Notes under the pieces: generated by a model
Seen by the model: the letters and a program-made list of their open reading frames with translations, nothing else
Told to the model about the DNA's origin: nothing
The model's database searches: none
Assembly: GCF_965638725.1 (NCBI RefSeq)
Contig: NC_134950.1
Span: forward strand, 169,288,853 to 169,352,852
Direction of reading: 5' to 3'
DNA length: 64,000 nt
DNA from: Aptenodytes patagonicus
Lineage: Eukaryota; Chordata; Aves; Sphenisciformes; Spheniscidae
Made by a program: the position numbers and the translations under genes
Shown: one piece after another, positions 27,001 to 35,784 of the stretch
Numbering within the stretch: the stretch's first letter is position 1
How the letters are laid out: each line of letters opens with the position of its first letter

Positions 27001-30000
27001 ATGGGCAGAGCGCTGGCTGGGAGCGGGCTCCAACGCATCCTTACCTTTTGCTTTTACTCCCTTTCAGGCAAGGTATAAAGTCCAGCTCCTCGCAGCAGCC
27101 ACAGGCTCGCAATACGAGCGAGCCGGCAGAAAGCTGGGCTATTTGTGAGCTGCTTAAAGCCTTAATTACCGAGCTGCAATTTTAAGATGGCCAATGAAAA
27201 CCACTCACCGGTCTTTAATCTTCTCTTGCGGTTTATTCGTCGCTCCCTGCTCTGCCGGCTGGTAAGGCTGCAGTCAAACCACTGCTAACGGGCTGACGGG
27301 TGCCGGCACGTGCCGGCCTGGCGCTTCGGCAAACAGCAAAACCGTCCCCGTCTCTGCACGAAACCTCACGGATCGCGCGTCCCCCGCAGTCACCAACGTA
27401 AACGCAGACGGGGAAGAGCTGCTCTCCGTGGGTCAGAGGGAGGTGTGGTACCTCCCGGGCGAGACCGCCGGCTCGTTCAGGTTGGAGGGGGCCTCACGAG
27501 GTCTCCAGCCCACCCTCCTTCTCAAACGTAGCGTGCCTTTGGCTGGTGAGCAAGCGGTGATGCCCACGGACGCCAAGAACAGATGGGCTCTTAGACAGCA
27601 TCGCTGCACGTCAGGCATAAAACCCAGGCTGTGAAGCTGCTACGCTCACATTACGCACCCAACAGCTGTGTGGTTGAGGCAACTCCTCTAGAAAATCACT
27701 CAGTCTTGGTTGAAAATCACTCAGTCTTGGTTGAAAATCACTCAGTCTTGGTTTTCGCCAGGATTTCACCTTCTGCAGGCAACGCTCCTCTTCGTTTGGA
27801 CTGAAGTCTGTTGCCTCCGGCCACTGCTTCGCCCCAGGTCAACAATTAGGCTACTCGTCCACCACGAAGGCGCCAGGGAAACTCCTTCTCTTGCCCACGC
27901 AGATCCGAACCCAAGCCTCCAAACAGCACGTCCCAGCACCCCCATGGTGGGACCCTGCAGGGTCTGTGCCACCCTCTCTGTCTGCTGGTGCTGGTGGCGC
28001 TTCTCTGCCTGAAAGAGCACTGGTGGGGCGGCAGGGGAAGATGGAGACGCTCTCCTTTACCTTACTCCCTTTTTTCCCCCAGAATACTCAGAACCGCAGT
28101 GAGAAAAGACACACGTCTTGCCATTGCAGGTCTCGCTTCTTTGGGAAATGGGCTAAGAAGAAACCAAGAGACTTGCGGGTGCTTCCCCTTGCCTCCCTCC
28201 AAATGCATCCCTTCGCTTTTGCTGGAGATCGGCAGAGGAAAACAAGATGTAATTTAGAGGGGTGGGGGCGGGGGGAAGACATTTCCACTGCCAGATGAAG
28301 GGGCTGGGCCTTCGTGGGTGGCAGACGGCAAACACCCGGCTGGCAAACTGGGAATCTGTGCCAGCCCAGAGGAAAAACAGCTCCCACGGAGCATTTTTGG
28401 AAGGCGCCCACCACCCGGCACGGCGTGGGATTTTTGGGGGGCAGCTGCTCGGGGACGGGGAGGCGAAGGATGAAGACGTCCTGGGAGGGTGAACGGAAGA
28501 GACGATCTCTGCCTCGAGACGTGAGCAGCGCAGGCGTGGGAGCGGGTGCCCTCTCCTCCACCATCAGATTCGGTTAAACACGCGCCCCGACCCCGAGAAA
28601 TCGCTCGTAACGACGAGCCAGTCTGCACACCACTACTACTGCCCCTCACCGGGCTTCTCCGCTTCCCCAGCCCCGTCAAACACAGCTCCTCTCCCTCCGG
28701 CAGCCTGAAGCCCTCAAAAACCACAAGTAAAGTGCCAGAAAACCCCCGAGAAACCAGATCTGGTGGATACAGGGCTTTTTAAGTCTCCTGTTTGGTTCCC
28801 AGCCCAGTGAGACATCCGCGCATCGCATTTTCAAGCTGTTTGCAGCAGTAACATTACAGGTACATATTTGTTTTGAGCAGAAGCTCGATTTTTTTTTTCC
28901 CCCCTTTGCTCAGATTTTTGGCATTTTCAGAGCAACCGATCTGCAAATATCTAGCACGGAGGGTCTCTCACCTCCGCCGGGTTACTCCTAAAACGGTTTT
29001 GGATCCAGCCTAACCACCACGCGTCACCAAAACCACAGCGGGCTGGAGTCGATCAGCAAGAGAGCGGCACGGCTATTTAATAGAGACCCTCATATTTGGG
29101 GAGGTGCCACACCTGGGACTGAGGACAAACGGCCACCTAGACCCCGCTGGGCTGCAAAAAGATGAGGCGGTCACCGAAGGAGGACGCAGGAGGTTGTCAC
29201 TAGGGCGAGGAACGTTTCTCGGTCTGCTCCCGCCTGCTGATCTCGCCCTGGGTTTTAACTGGGAGGTGGCAACGCAACCAGTAAAGCAAAAGACAGACAT
29301 CACAAGGGTCAAACAGAACTAATGCTGATTAGCAGAGAGACTTTAAGCAGAAGGCAAAGCCCCCTGACAGAGTAGAAAAGGAGATTAAAGGACAGTTTCC
29401 CTGGAGCCCCAAGAAAGGTCTCCCAGATCACGATTCTAATCCCATTCCCTATTTTTAGCAGGTTCGTTACAAAGCTGCAACTCCCACCTTTCTAAGTTTT
29501 GGGACACCTTCTGAAAATCCGGCCCAGCTGCAGCAACACAAGCAGCGTTTCACTCTGAGAGCAGGCAAACGCTCGGCATCTCGATGTCTGCGAGGAGCCC
29601 TAAGGGCAGGACGTCCCCTCGGCCGGTCAGATGGCACCGGCTGCTCCAACGGCCACAGCCCTGGACCCACGCTCGTTCAGTCGGGGAACGGGTAGGGCTT
29701 CATCTGCAGCTTCCCAGCACGCAGAGACGGCGGAGGACAGCTGGGCTGGGAGGTCCTGCCCCGACAGCCAGCGGGTTGCTTAAATAAATACTGCAAATAA
29801 ATAAATTTGCAGTACTGAACCAGGAGCAGAGCATCCCCACGGCAGTACCCAGAGCTGGTGGGGCCACTCAGCCACCTTTTTCCTGGAAGCAATCATCTAC
29901 AAAGCGCTAACTAGTCCTTCCCTCCACTGGCTGCACCGATTCGCGTCGCTCGCTCCGCAGGGAGCAATGATGCAGCAGGAGGAACGAGAATCGCTTGCTC

Positions 30001-31620
30001 AAGGTCACTGCGGAAACCACCTCGGTCCAGGCCACAGGTGAGGCCAAGAGTCACTCCAGGACCTGGTCCTGCTGCGGAACTGGACCAGTTTAACCAACCA
30101 ACTGGTTCGAGCCACTCCACCCAGCGGAGAAGGTCTGCAGAGGCGAAGCTCGGACGGGTGCGGTTTTGCCATCCGCTCCCCCCTCACGTATGTTGTGTTT
30201 CAGCGCACGGAGCGTTGTTTCTGGATGCCTGAAGGGTGCTTACCCCGCGACCCCCGTCTCATAGAATCATAGAATCATTGAGGTAGGAAAAGACCTCTAA
30301 GATCATTAAGTCCAACCGTCAACCCAACACCACCATGCCCACTAAACCATGTCCCTCAGCGCCTCATCTACACGTCTTTTAAATACCTCCAGGGATGGGG
30401 ACTCAACCACTTCCCTGGGCAGCCTGTTCCAATGTTTAACCACTCTTTCAGTAAAGACATTTTTCCTCACGTCCAATCTAAACCTCCCCTGGCGCAACTT
30501 GAGGCCATTTCCTCTCGTCCTGTCGCTTGTTCCTTGGGAGAAGAGACCGACCCCCACCTCGCTACAACCTCCTGTCAGGTGGTTGTAGAGAGCGATGAGG
30601 TCTCCCCTCAGCCTCCTTTTCTCCAGGCTAAACAACCCCAGTTCCCTCAGCCGCTCCTCATCAGACTTGTTCTCCAGACCCCTCACCAGCCTCGTTGCCC
30701 TTCTCTGGACACGCTCCAGCACCTCAATGTCCTTCTTGTAGTGAGGGGCCCAAAACTGAACACAGTATTCGAGGTGCGGCCTCACCAGGGCCGAGTACAG
30801 GGGCACGATCACTTCCCTACTCCTGCTGGCCACACTATTGCTGATACAGGCCAGGATGCCATTGGCCTTCTTGGCCGCCTGGGCACACTGCCGGCTCATG
30901 TTCAGCCGGCTGTCGACCAGCACCCCCAGGTCCTTTTCCGCCAGGCAGCTTTCCAGCCACTCTTCCCCAAGCCTGTAGCGCTGCACGGGGTTGTTGTGGC
31001 CCAAGTGCAGGACCCGGCACTCGGCCTGGTTGAATCTCGCCTCGCCGTCTCGCACCGCACCCACAAAACCCGACCCGCTCAGCGTGCAAATCCCCGTCCG
31101 GCTTATCGAACCGGGGAGGGGGACACGGACGGACACCTCAGAGCCACCCCCAGGCAGCGCAGCGATGGGGACCCGGTGCGGCTGGAGGGACGGGGACAAC
31201 GCCAGCCCGGCGGGGCGGGGCGGGGCGGGGGGGGGGTGTGCGTGGTTCAAGCCTGTCCCGCCGCCCGCACCCACGGCGGACAGAGCGGCACACGCAGCCA
31301 CTCGGCGGGGCGACGGGGGAAGCTCAGCATCCCCCGCCCGGCTAGGGGCCGGTCCCCCTCCGCCGGGACCAGCGCCCCGGGCCCGGCTGGGCCCCCCCAC
31401 CCCACCTCAGCCCAGGACCCTTAGCGAGGGGCTCAGCGCCCCGGAGGACGGCGCCGTCGCCCCGGGGCCGGCTGGGCCTCTCCGCCGCCTCCACCCCCCG
31501 CCCCCCCCCCGGCCGGGCCGGGCCCCTCAGAGGCGGGCGGGGGCCCGGCCCCCCCGGACGGGCCCCCCCGCGCTCACCCGCCGCCCGGGCGATGGCGCCG
31601 CGCAGCCGCCGCCAGCTCAT
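15086..31620 (-). CDS. GUK1: Guanylate kinase, 8 coding exons, complete
   Basis: Catalyses ATP + GMP to ADP + GDP, also acting on dGMP; cytosolic enzyme of purine nucleotide recycling. Minus-strand CDS exons in order: 31620-31578, 24154-24041, 22219-22178, 21001-20905, 17156-17018, 16055-15971, 15662-15577, 15121-15086. All junctions are AG/GT and phases agree; total 642 nt, 213 aa. Starting at the second in-frame ATG (24152-24150) gives a 198-aa form, the usual cytosolic length. Visible motifs: P-loop GPSGAGKS (residues 26-33 of the long form), the HTTR and RPGE GMP-binding segment, [32 protein letters not shown], the [11 protein letters not shown] lid region, and the LFDLVIIND strand near the C-terminus. 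No frameshift or missing catalytic residue was seen. It shares a CpG promoter with MRPL55, head to head. The identification is secure; the long N-terminus is inferred from frame continuity. Confidence 0.96.
22495..22680 (+). repeat. MIR-like ancient SINE remnant in GUK1 intron
   Basis: 'CAGCTCTGCTACAGCCTTCT', 'GCGTAATCCTAGACACGTTA' and 'CCTCCGCCTCAGTTC' follow the order of the MIR core (clinical-style 'tgaccttgggcaagtca..cctcagtttc'). The segment lies between the 42-bp exon at 22178-22219 and the P-loop exon of GUK1. Diverged; matched from memory. Confidence 0.45.
27691..27753 (+). repeat. Perfect 3 x 21-bp tandem repeat in GUK1 intron 1
   Basis: The 21-bp unit GAAAATCACTCAGTCTTGGT plus T occurs three times head to tail without mismatch. 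Perfect copies suggest a recent local duplication. It overlaps no exon. Confidence 0.95.
30260..31037 (-). mobile_element. CR1 LINE, 5'-truncated, partial ORF2 intact
   Basis: The element lies in GUK1 intron 1 in the same orientation as the gene. The 3' end at 30260 shows the CR1 terminal repeats (complement of ATTCTATGATTCTATG). Reading minus from about 31037, a frame of roughly 230 codons stays open to the stop near 30342. It encodes the C-terminal part of CR1 reverse transcriptase and its tail, with [51 protein letters not shown] and [20 protein letters not shown]. The intact frame suggests a fairly young copy. It lacks the endonuclease and the catalytic RT core, so it cannot move by itself. 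Confidence 0.93.
31578..31620 (-). CDS. GUK1: GUK1 first coding exon: 14-residue R-rich N-terminal extension
   Basis: ATG at 31620-31618 opens a 43-nt coding piece reading [14 protein letters not shown], then a split alanine codon, ending at a GTGAGC donor (31577-31572). Joined to the acceptor before 24154 it runs in frame into the downstream Met of the cytosolic form, adding 15 residues. The segment has four Arg and no acidic residues, with Trp, Leu, Ile and Ala between them, as in an amphipathic mitochondrial presequence. From memory, mammalian GUK1 also has a longer isoform with an extra N-terminal segment, so this is probably its counterpart. Targeting is inference. Leaky scanning or a different first exon would give the short form. 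Confidence 0.75.
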
Positions 31621-32104
31621 GGCGGGGTGGGGGAGGGGGGGGGGGGGGGGGTCGGTCCCGGCAGCCCCCGCGCCGCCGCCACGCGCCCTGACGTATAGGC
31701 GGGGGGGGGGGGAGGGGGGGCGAGAGGAGCGCCGCGCGCCGGTCACGTGAGCGGCGGGGCAGACCACGAGCGCGGGCCGGACGGGGGTGGGGGGGGATTC
31801 GAGAGCGGCGCAGCGAGGGGGGGCGCCGGGACCGAGCGGTACCGGGGGGGGGGGGGGGAACCGCGGTCCTGGGGGGCGCCTGGGGCTGAACCATGATGGC
31901 GGCCGGGGGGGGGGGGTACACGATGGGGGGGGGGGGGGGGGGCTGCACGGTGACGGGGACACGGGGCTGCCGCCGCCCCGCCCGCCCCAGGAGAGCTCCT
32001 TGTCCCCCAGGGTGTCCCCGGGAGGCCGCCGGGCCTGCCGCTCCCGCTGCCGGGCGGGGGGGGGGGCTACGCGGAGGATCCGGCCTCGCCTCGCCTGGAC
32101 CGGG
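31621..32104. promoter_or_regulatory. CpG bidirectional promoter of GUK1 and MRPL55
   Basis: Only 484 bp separate the divergent start codons of GUK1 (minus, 31620) and MRPL55 (plus, 32105). The interval is extremely GC-rich and dense in CpG, with no convincing TATA box, as expected of a housekeeping divergent promoter. It holds a perfect E-box palindrome TCACGTGA (31743-31750), a CRE-like TGACGTA (31689-31695) and several uninterrupted G runs. TCACGTGA is the sequence bound by USF and MiT/TFE (CLEAR-type) factors; their use here is inference. Transcription start sites cannot be placed from sequence alone. Confidence 0.75.
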
Positions 32105-32627
32105 ATGGCGGCCGCCGGCCGGGCGCTGCGGTGAGCACGGCGGGGCTGGGCTTCGGGGCGGGGGGTTCGCGTCCTCCGCCGCGGCCGACCGTGGGGTCCC
32201 CTCCGCCTTCCCAGCAGCGCCCTGCGCCTCCGCGCCGTCCCCGGGCCGCCGCTCGCCGCCTCCAGCCGCAGCAACTCCAACCGCGCCTCCGTCTCCCACC
32301 TCCACCGGCAGCTCTACGGCCGGCTCTACCCCGTCCTCCTGGTCAAGACCGACGGCTCCACCGTCCGCCTGCGCTACAGAGAGCCGAGGAGGATCCTCAT
32401 GGTAAGGCGGGAGGCGGGCGGGGATGGGGGGGGGGGACGGGGACGAGGCGAGGCCCCGGAGGGCTTCACGCCGTCCCCCTCAGCTGCCCCTGGACAGCAG
32501 CACGCTGCCCGAGGCCGAGCGCAGGGCCCGGCTGCGGAGGCAGTTCCCCGGCAGGCCGAAGGCCGAGACGGAGGAGACCTTCGAGGGCATCGACCTGGGC
32601 GCCTACAAGCGGTTCTGGAAGAAGTAG
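32105..32627 (+). CDS. MRPL55: Mitochondrial ribosomal protein L55 (mL55), 3 exons, complete
   Basis: Component of the large subunit of the mitochondrial ribosome, nuclear-encoded and imported. CDS exons: 32105-32130, 32215-32401, 32484-32627; introns of 84 and 82 bp; 357 nt, 118 aa, ending TAG. Exon 1 encodes only MAAAGRAL plus two bases of an Arg codon. The N-terminal ~38 residues are rich in Arg, Ala and Ser and lack acidic residues, as in a mitochondrial presequence. The family core follows: [20 protein letters not shown], then [17 protein letters not shown], then a charged helix with [13 protein letters not shown]. The end, YKRFWKK, resembles the human YRQFWTRTKK tail. The length is close to the human protein. 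The acceptor at 32215 was chosen over the next CAG because only it keeps frame. The gene is divergent from GUK1 and 0.8 kb upstream of MMTAG2 on the same strand. Confidence 0.95.
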
Positions 32628-32638
32628 CGAGGCTCTGA

Positions 32639-32644
32639 AATAAA
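32639..32644 (+). terminator. MRPL55: MRPL55 poly(A) signal (AATAAA)
   Basis: AATAAA begins 12 nt after the MRPL55 stop codon, with two further overlapping A-rich hexamers within 25 nt. This would make an extremely short 3' UTR of roughly 30-40 nt. Confidence 0.75.
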
Positions 32645-33434
32645 ATCTAAATAAAAAATAAAAAAGGCCGGAGAGGAGCCGTCCTGGTGCCGGTTTTGGG
32701 TTGGTTTTGTTTTATTTTATTTTTTTTGGCCTCGGTTCGTGACCGGGGTGGCGCCGCCGGCAGCTCCGCGGCTCCCCCGCTCCCCCCCACCGCTCGGCGG
32801 CGCGGTGGTATCGCCCGCCTCGCAGACACCCCCTTCCACTCACCCCCCCCCACCGGTGAGCGCGGTGGTAGCGGCCGGGGCGGGGTGGGAGGGCGCGCGG
32901 GCCCCGCGGCCGGGAGCGGCGCGCGAGGTGCGTGCTGGGGGGGGGGGGGGGGGGGAGCCGGGGAGGGGGGAGCGTGTGTGGCCCCGCGGTTTGCAGCCGC
33001 CCCCCCCCCCCCCCCCGCGGTGCCTTGTGTGCAGCTCCTGGGCGTGCAGCGACCCCCCCGGGCGTGCGTTCACACACCCCCGGGCCGTACAAACCCCCCC
33101 CCCCCCCCGGGCCGTTCAATGCCCCCCTAGGCTGTGCGGTCCCCGTCCCGTCCCCGTTCCCCCCCCACCCCCCCCCAGGCCGTGCACCCCCCCCCCGCCT
33201 CTGGGTTGTGCAATTCCCCCCCCCCCCGTTCCAGGCTGTGTCACATCTCCGGGCCTTCGGTTACCCCACGGGGGGGGGGGGGGGAGGGGGGCACATTTGC
33301 CGCCCCCCCCCCCCCCCCCAAGGGTGGAGCGGGGCGGGGGGGGGGCGCCAAACCCGGGGCTGATCCCCTTGCAGGTTACCAGCTCCCCCCCCCCCCCGCC
33401 CCTGCCCGCGACACCGCCCTGGGGCCCCGGCACC

Positions 33435-35710
33435 ATGTTCGGCTCATCCCGAGGGGGGGTCCGGGGGGGCCAGGACCAGTTCAGCTGGGAGGACGTCAAG
33501 ACGGACAAACAGCGTGAAAACTACCTGGGTAAGGGCTGACCTTGGCCGAACCCCCCCATCCCCATCCTCCCGGTCCCCCTGACGCGGTTTTGGGGTGCGG
33601 ATGGAGGTTTTTGGGTGCGATGACTTTTTTTTTTGGGGGGGGGGGGGGGATGCGGGTGTCTCGCTCCCCACAGGGAACTCCCTGATGGCACCGGTGGGCC
33701 GGTGGCAGAAGGGGAAGGACCTGACCTGGTACGCCAAGGGCAAGAAGGAGACGGCCCCCCCGCTGTCCCGCGAGGAAGAGCTGGCCGCCGTCCGCCTGGC
33801 CGAGCAGGAGGCCATGATGGCAGCCCTGTGAGCCTACCCCCCCCCCCCCCCCAAAAAAAAAAAAGGGGGTGCAAGGCATCGCCCCCCCACATCACCCCCT
33901 TTTGTTTTCGTAGGGGCTACAAGAACGTGAAGAGGCAGCCCGCCGGTCTCAGCAAGGAGGTAAAACGGGGGGCACCACGCGTCCCCCCAGCATCGCCCCG
34001 TGCAGAGGCGGTGGGTGGGTGGGTGTGACCCCTCTGTTTTTTCGGGGGACACACACACACACACACACGCAGGATGCTTCCCCCCCCCCCCCCCAGGACC
34101 TGGCCGAGGTGTGCAAGCGGGACGGCGCCGAGCGGGACGAGAAGGACGTGGACCGGGTGGTGGGCTTGGGCAGCTCCAGGTACGGGGCGCGGGGAGTCCC
34201 GCACCGAAACGCCCCGTTTCAGGGCAAATAGTTTTGTTTTTTTTTTTTTTTTTAAATTTATTTAATCTTATTTTGCCATTTTTCTGCTGTTTTCGGTGGG
34301 GTTTTTTTGTTTCGATTTTCATTTCGTGACTCGCCGCGGCGACGTCTCTCCCCAGCGGCAGCGCCGGCCGGGTGATGCTCTCCAAGGAGGACAAGGAGGC
34401 GGCCAAGATGGGGCTCTCCGTCTTCACGGTACGGCGCGGGTCGCGTTTTCCCCACGAGGTTTTAAAAAAAAAAAAAAGAAAAAAAAAAAGACACGAAAAA
34501 GGCAAAAAGCCCGACCCCGCGCTCGGGATATTTTATTTAAAAGCAAAGCCGGTGGTTGTAGCGCAGAGACCTGCAAGAGCTCCCCGTGTCCCCTCTGCAC
34601 AGCGCTAATCGGCGGGGTTTTAATTTGGAAGCAGCTCTTGCGGGTATTTTAATTTTTTTTTTTCCAAATTTAATTTAATTTTCGAAGGGAGAAAGTCCCT
34701 TTTTTTCGTGTCATTCAAAGCTACGAGCTCACAGGCTCGCTCCGTATTCCCCCCTCCCCTCTTCACGTCCTAGCACCAGAAAGTCTCCAGCAGCCCCGAG
34801 ACCTCCGGCTCCAAGAAGAAGCCGGAGAAGGAGGAGAAGGCGGAGGAGAAACGGTGAGGATGGGGACCACCGCTTTTGGTGGGAAACCACCAGAAATGGC
34901 CTTTTTTTTGGGGGGGGGGGAATGGTATTTTGCGAAACGCTTCTCTGGCTCCGTTTGGCATCGGGCTTGTTCGGCGTCTGCCTGAATCGCGCCCCCCCCC
35001 CAAAAAAAAACCCCTCCGTTCGATCTCTTCCCCGCAGACCGGAGGGTGGCAAGAAATCCAAAAAGGAGAAAAAGAAGAAGAAAAAGAGGAAGCACAAGAA
35101 GGAGAAGAAGAAGGACAAGCGTCACAGGAGGGACGCTGCTCCGTCGTCTTCCGATTCTTCTCCGGATCGGGATGAGAGGTAGCTGGGTTGGGAAGAAGGC
35201 TGAGCCCTGGCCGTGGGGAGGGGGACCGGGACCGGGGGGGGACCCCCCGGTCCCGGTCCCCCTCCCCACGGCCAGGGCTCGCGGGGCATCGTCGCTGGAA
35301 AACGGGATGGCGGCTTTAGGAGAGCCACAAGGTTGTAGCCGGCATCAGGATGCCCCATCGGCATCTCCTGGCTTTCCAAAAATCCCTTTTTCGTCCCCAA
35401 AATGGGCTCGGTGGTGTCCCCGATCTCACCTCCCCCTCCATCCCCCCGTAGGCACCACCGAAGGAAAACCCAGCAGCGCCCCGAGACGGCGAGGCACGGC
35501 GACCGGCGTCGGCACGACACGGATTCCTCTGCCAGCAGCCGGGATTCGGGCGGGAGCCCCTCGCGCCCTCCCGCCCGTCGGCGGAGCCGGAGCAGGGACG
35601 GCCGCGGTCGGCACCCGTCCCCGAGGCGCAAGGGGAGGAAGAGGAGCAGGAGCAGGTCTCCCCCGTCCCGTGGGGTCAGGCAACGCCACGCCACCGATTC
35701 GGATGACTGA
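33435..35710 (+). CDS. MMTAG2: Multiple myeloma tumour-associated protein 2 homologue, 8 exons, complete
   Basis: Also called C1orf35; molecular role poorly defined. CDS exons: 33435-33528, 33674-33827, 33914-33959, 34097-34179, 34356-34428, 34774-34853, 35038-35178, 35452-35710. Phases agree throughout; 930 nt, 309 aa, stop TGA. The N-terminal MMtag domain (about residues 1-100) is clear: [54 protein letters not shown], then a conserved helix ending AMMAALGYK. From about residue 175 comes a run dominated by Lys ([21 protein letters not shown]). The tail from about 223 is rich in RS/SR pairs, like splicing-associated proteins. As I recall, the human protein is about 263 aa, so this tail appears longer. 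Nuclear, RNA-linked localisation is inference from composition. Introns are 86-345 bp; intron 7 contains a large perfect hairpin. No frameshift was seen. Confidence 0.94.
34049..34068. repeat. (AC)n microsatellite in MMTAG2 intron 3
   Basis: Ten uninterrupted AC dinucleotides about 30 bp upstream of the exon 4 acceptor, followed by a pure C run that serves as the pyrimidine tract. Confidence 0.9.
35202..35280. repeat. Perfect 38-bp inverted repeat (79-bp hairpin) in MMTAG2 intron 7
   Basis: Left arm 35202-35239 and right arm 35243-35280 are exact reverse complements, with a 3-nt loop. The arms begin GAGCCCTGGCCGTGGGGAGG and are extremely GC-rich. The hairpin starts 24 nt after the exon 7 donor (35178/35179). 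It would form a very stable stem in both DNA and pre-mRNA. Confidence 0.97.
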
Positions 35711-35768
35711 GAGGGAGCCTGGGGTTTTTCCAAGGGGATCTCACATAGGCTATATATTTTTTAAGGTT

Positions 35769-35774
35769 ATTAAA
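35769..35774 (+). terminator. MMTAG2: MMTAG2 poly(A) signal (ATTAAA)
   Basis: ATTAAA lies 58 nt after the MMTAG2 stop codon in a short AT-rich patch within GC-rich DNA. It implies a 3' UTR of about 80 nt. Confidence 0.65.
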
Positions 35775-35784
35775 TTTAAAAAAA

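Larger units (their letters stand above)
31080..33530. promoter_or_regulatory. CpG island with long G and C homopolymers (GUK1/MRPL55/MMTAG2)
   Basis: Continuous very GC-rich block covering the GUK1 and MRPL55 first exons, all of MRPL55 and the MMTAG2 promoter and first exon. It contains many pure G or C runs of 10-20 bases, for example about 32938-32956 (G) and 33000-33017 (C). Between the MRPL55 poly(A) signal and the MMTAG2 ATG (32645-33434) there is no other gene. That stretch holds these runs and the presumed MMTAG2 promoter and 5' UTR. Many runs fit G-quadruplex spacing. Confidence 0.8.

Noticed and set aside
30080-30125. tRNA B-box-like GGTTCGAGCC
   Set aside because: No matching A-box or cloverleaf arms around it.
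30342-31400. 352-codon minus-strand frame
   Set aside because: It is CR1 ORF2 joined by chance to an upstream GC-rich open stretch. Only the CR1 part is meaningful.
30432-31424. 330-codon plus-strand frame
   Set aside because: Antisense shadow of the CR1 coding frame and of the CpG island.
31342-32305. Pro/Arg/Gly-rich frames of 243-312 codons over the GUK1/MRPL55 promoter
   Set aside because: Shadows of CpG-island composition opposite real exons.
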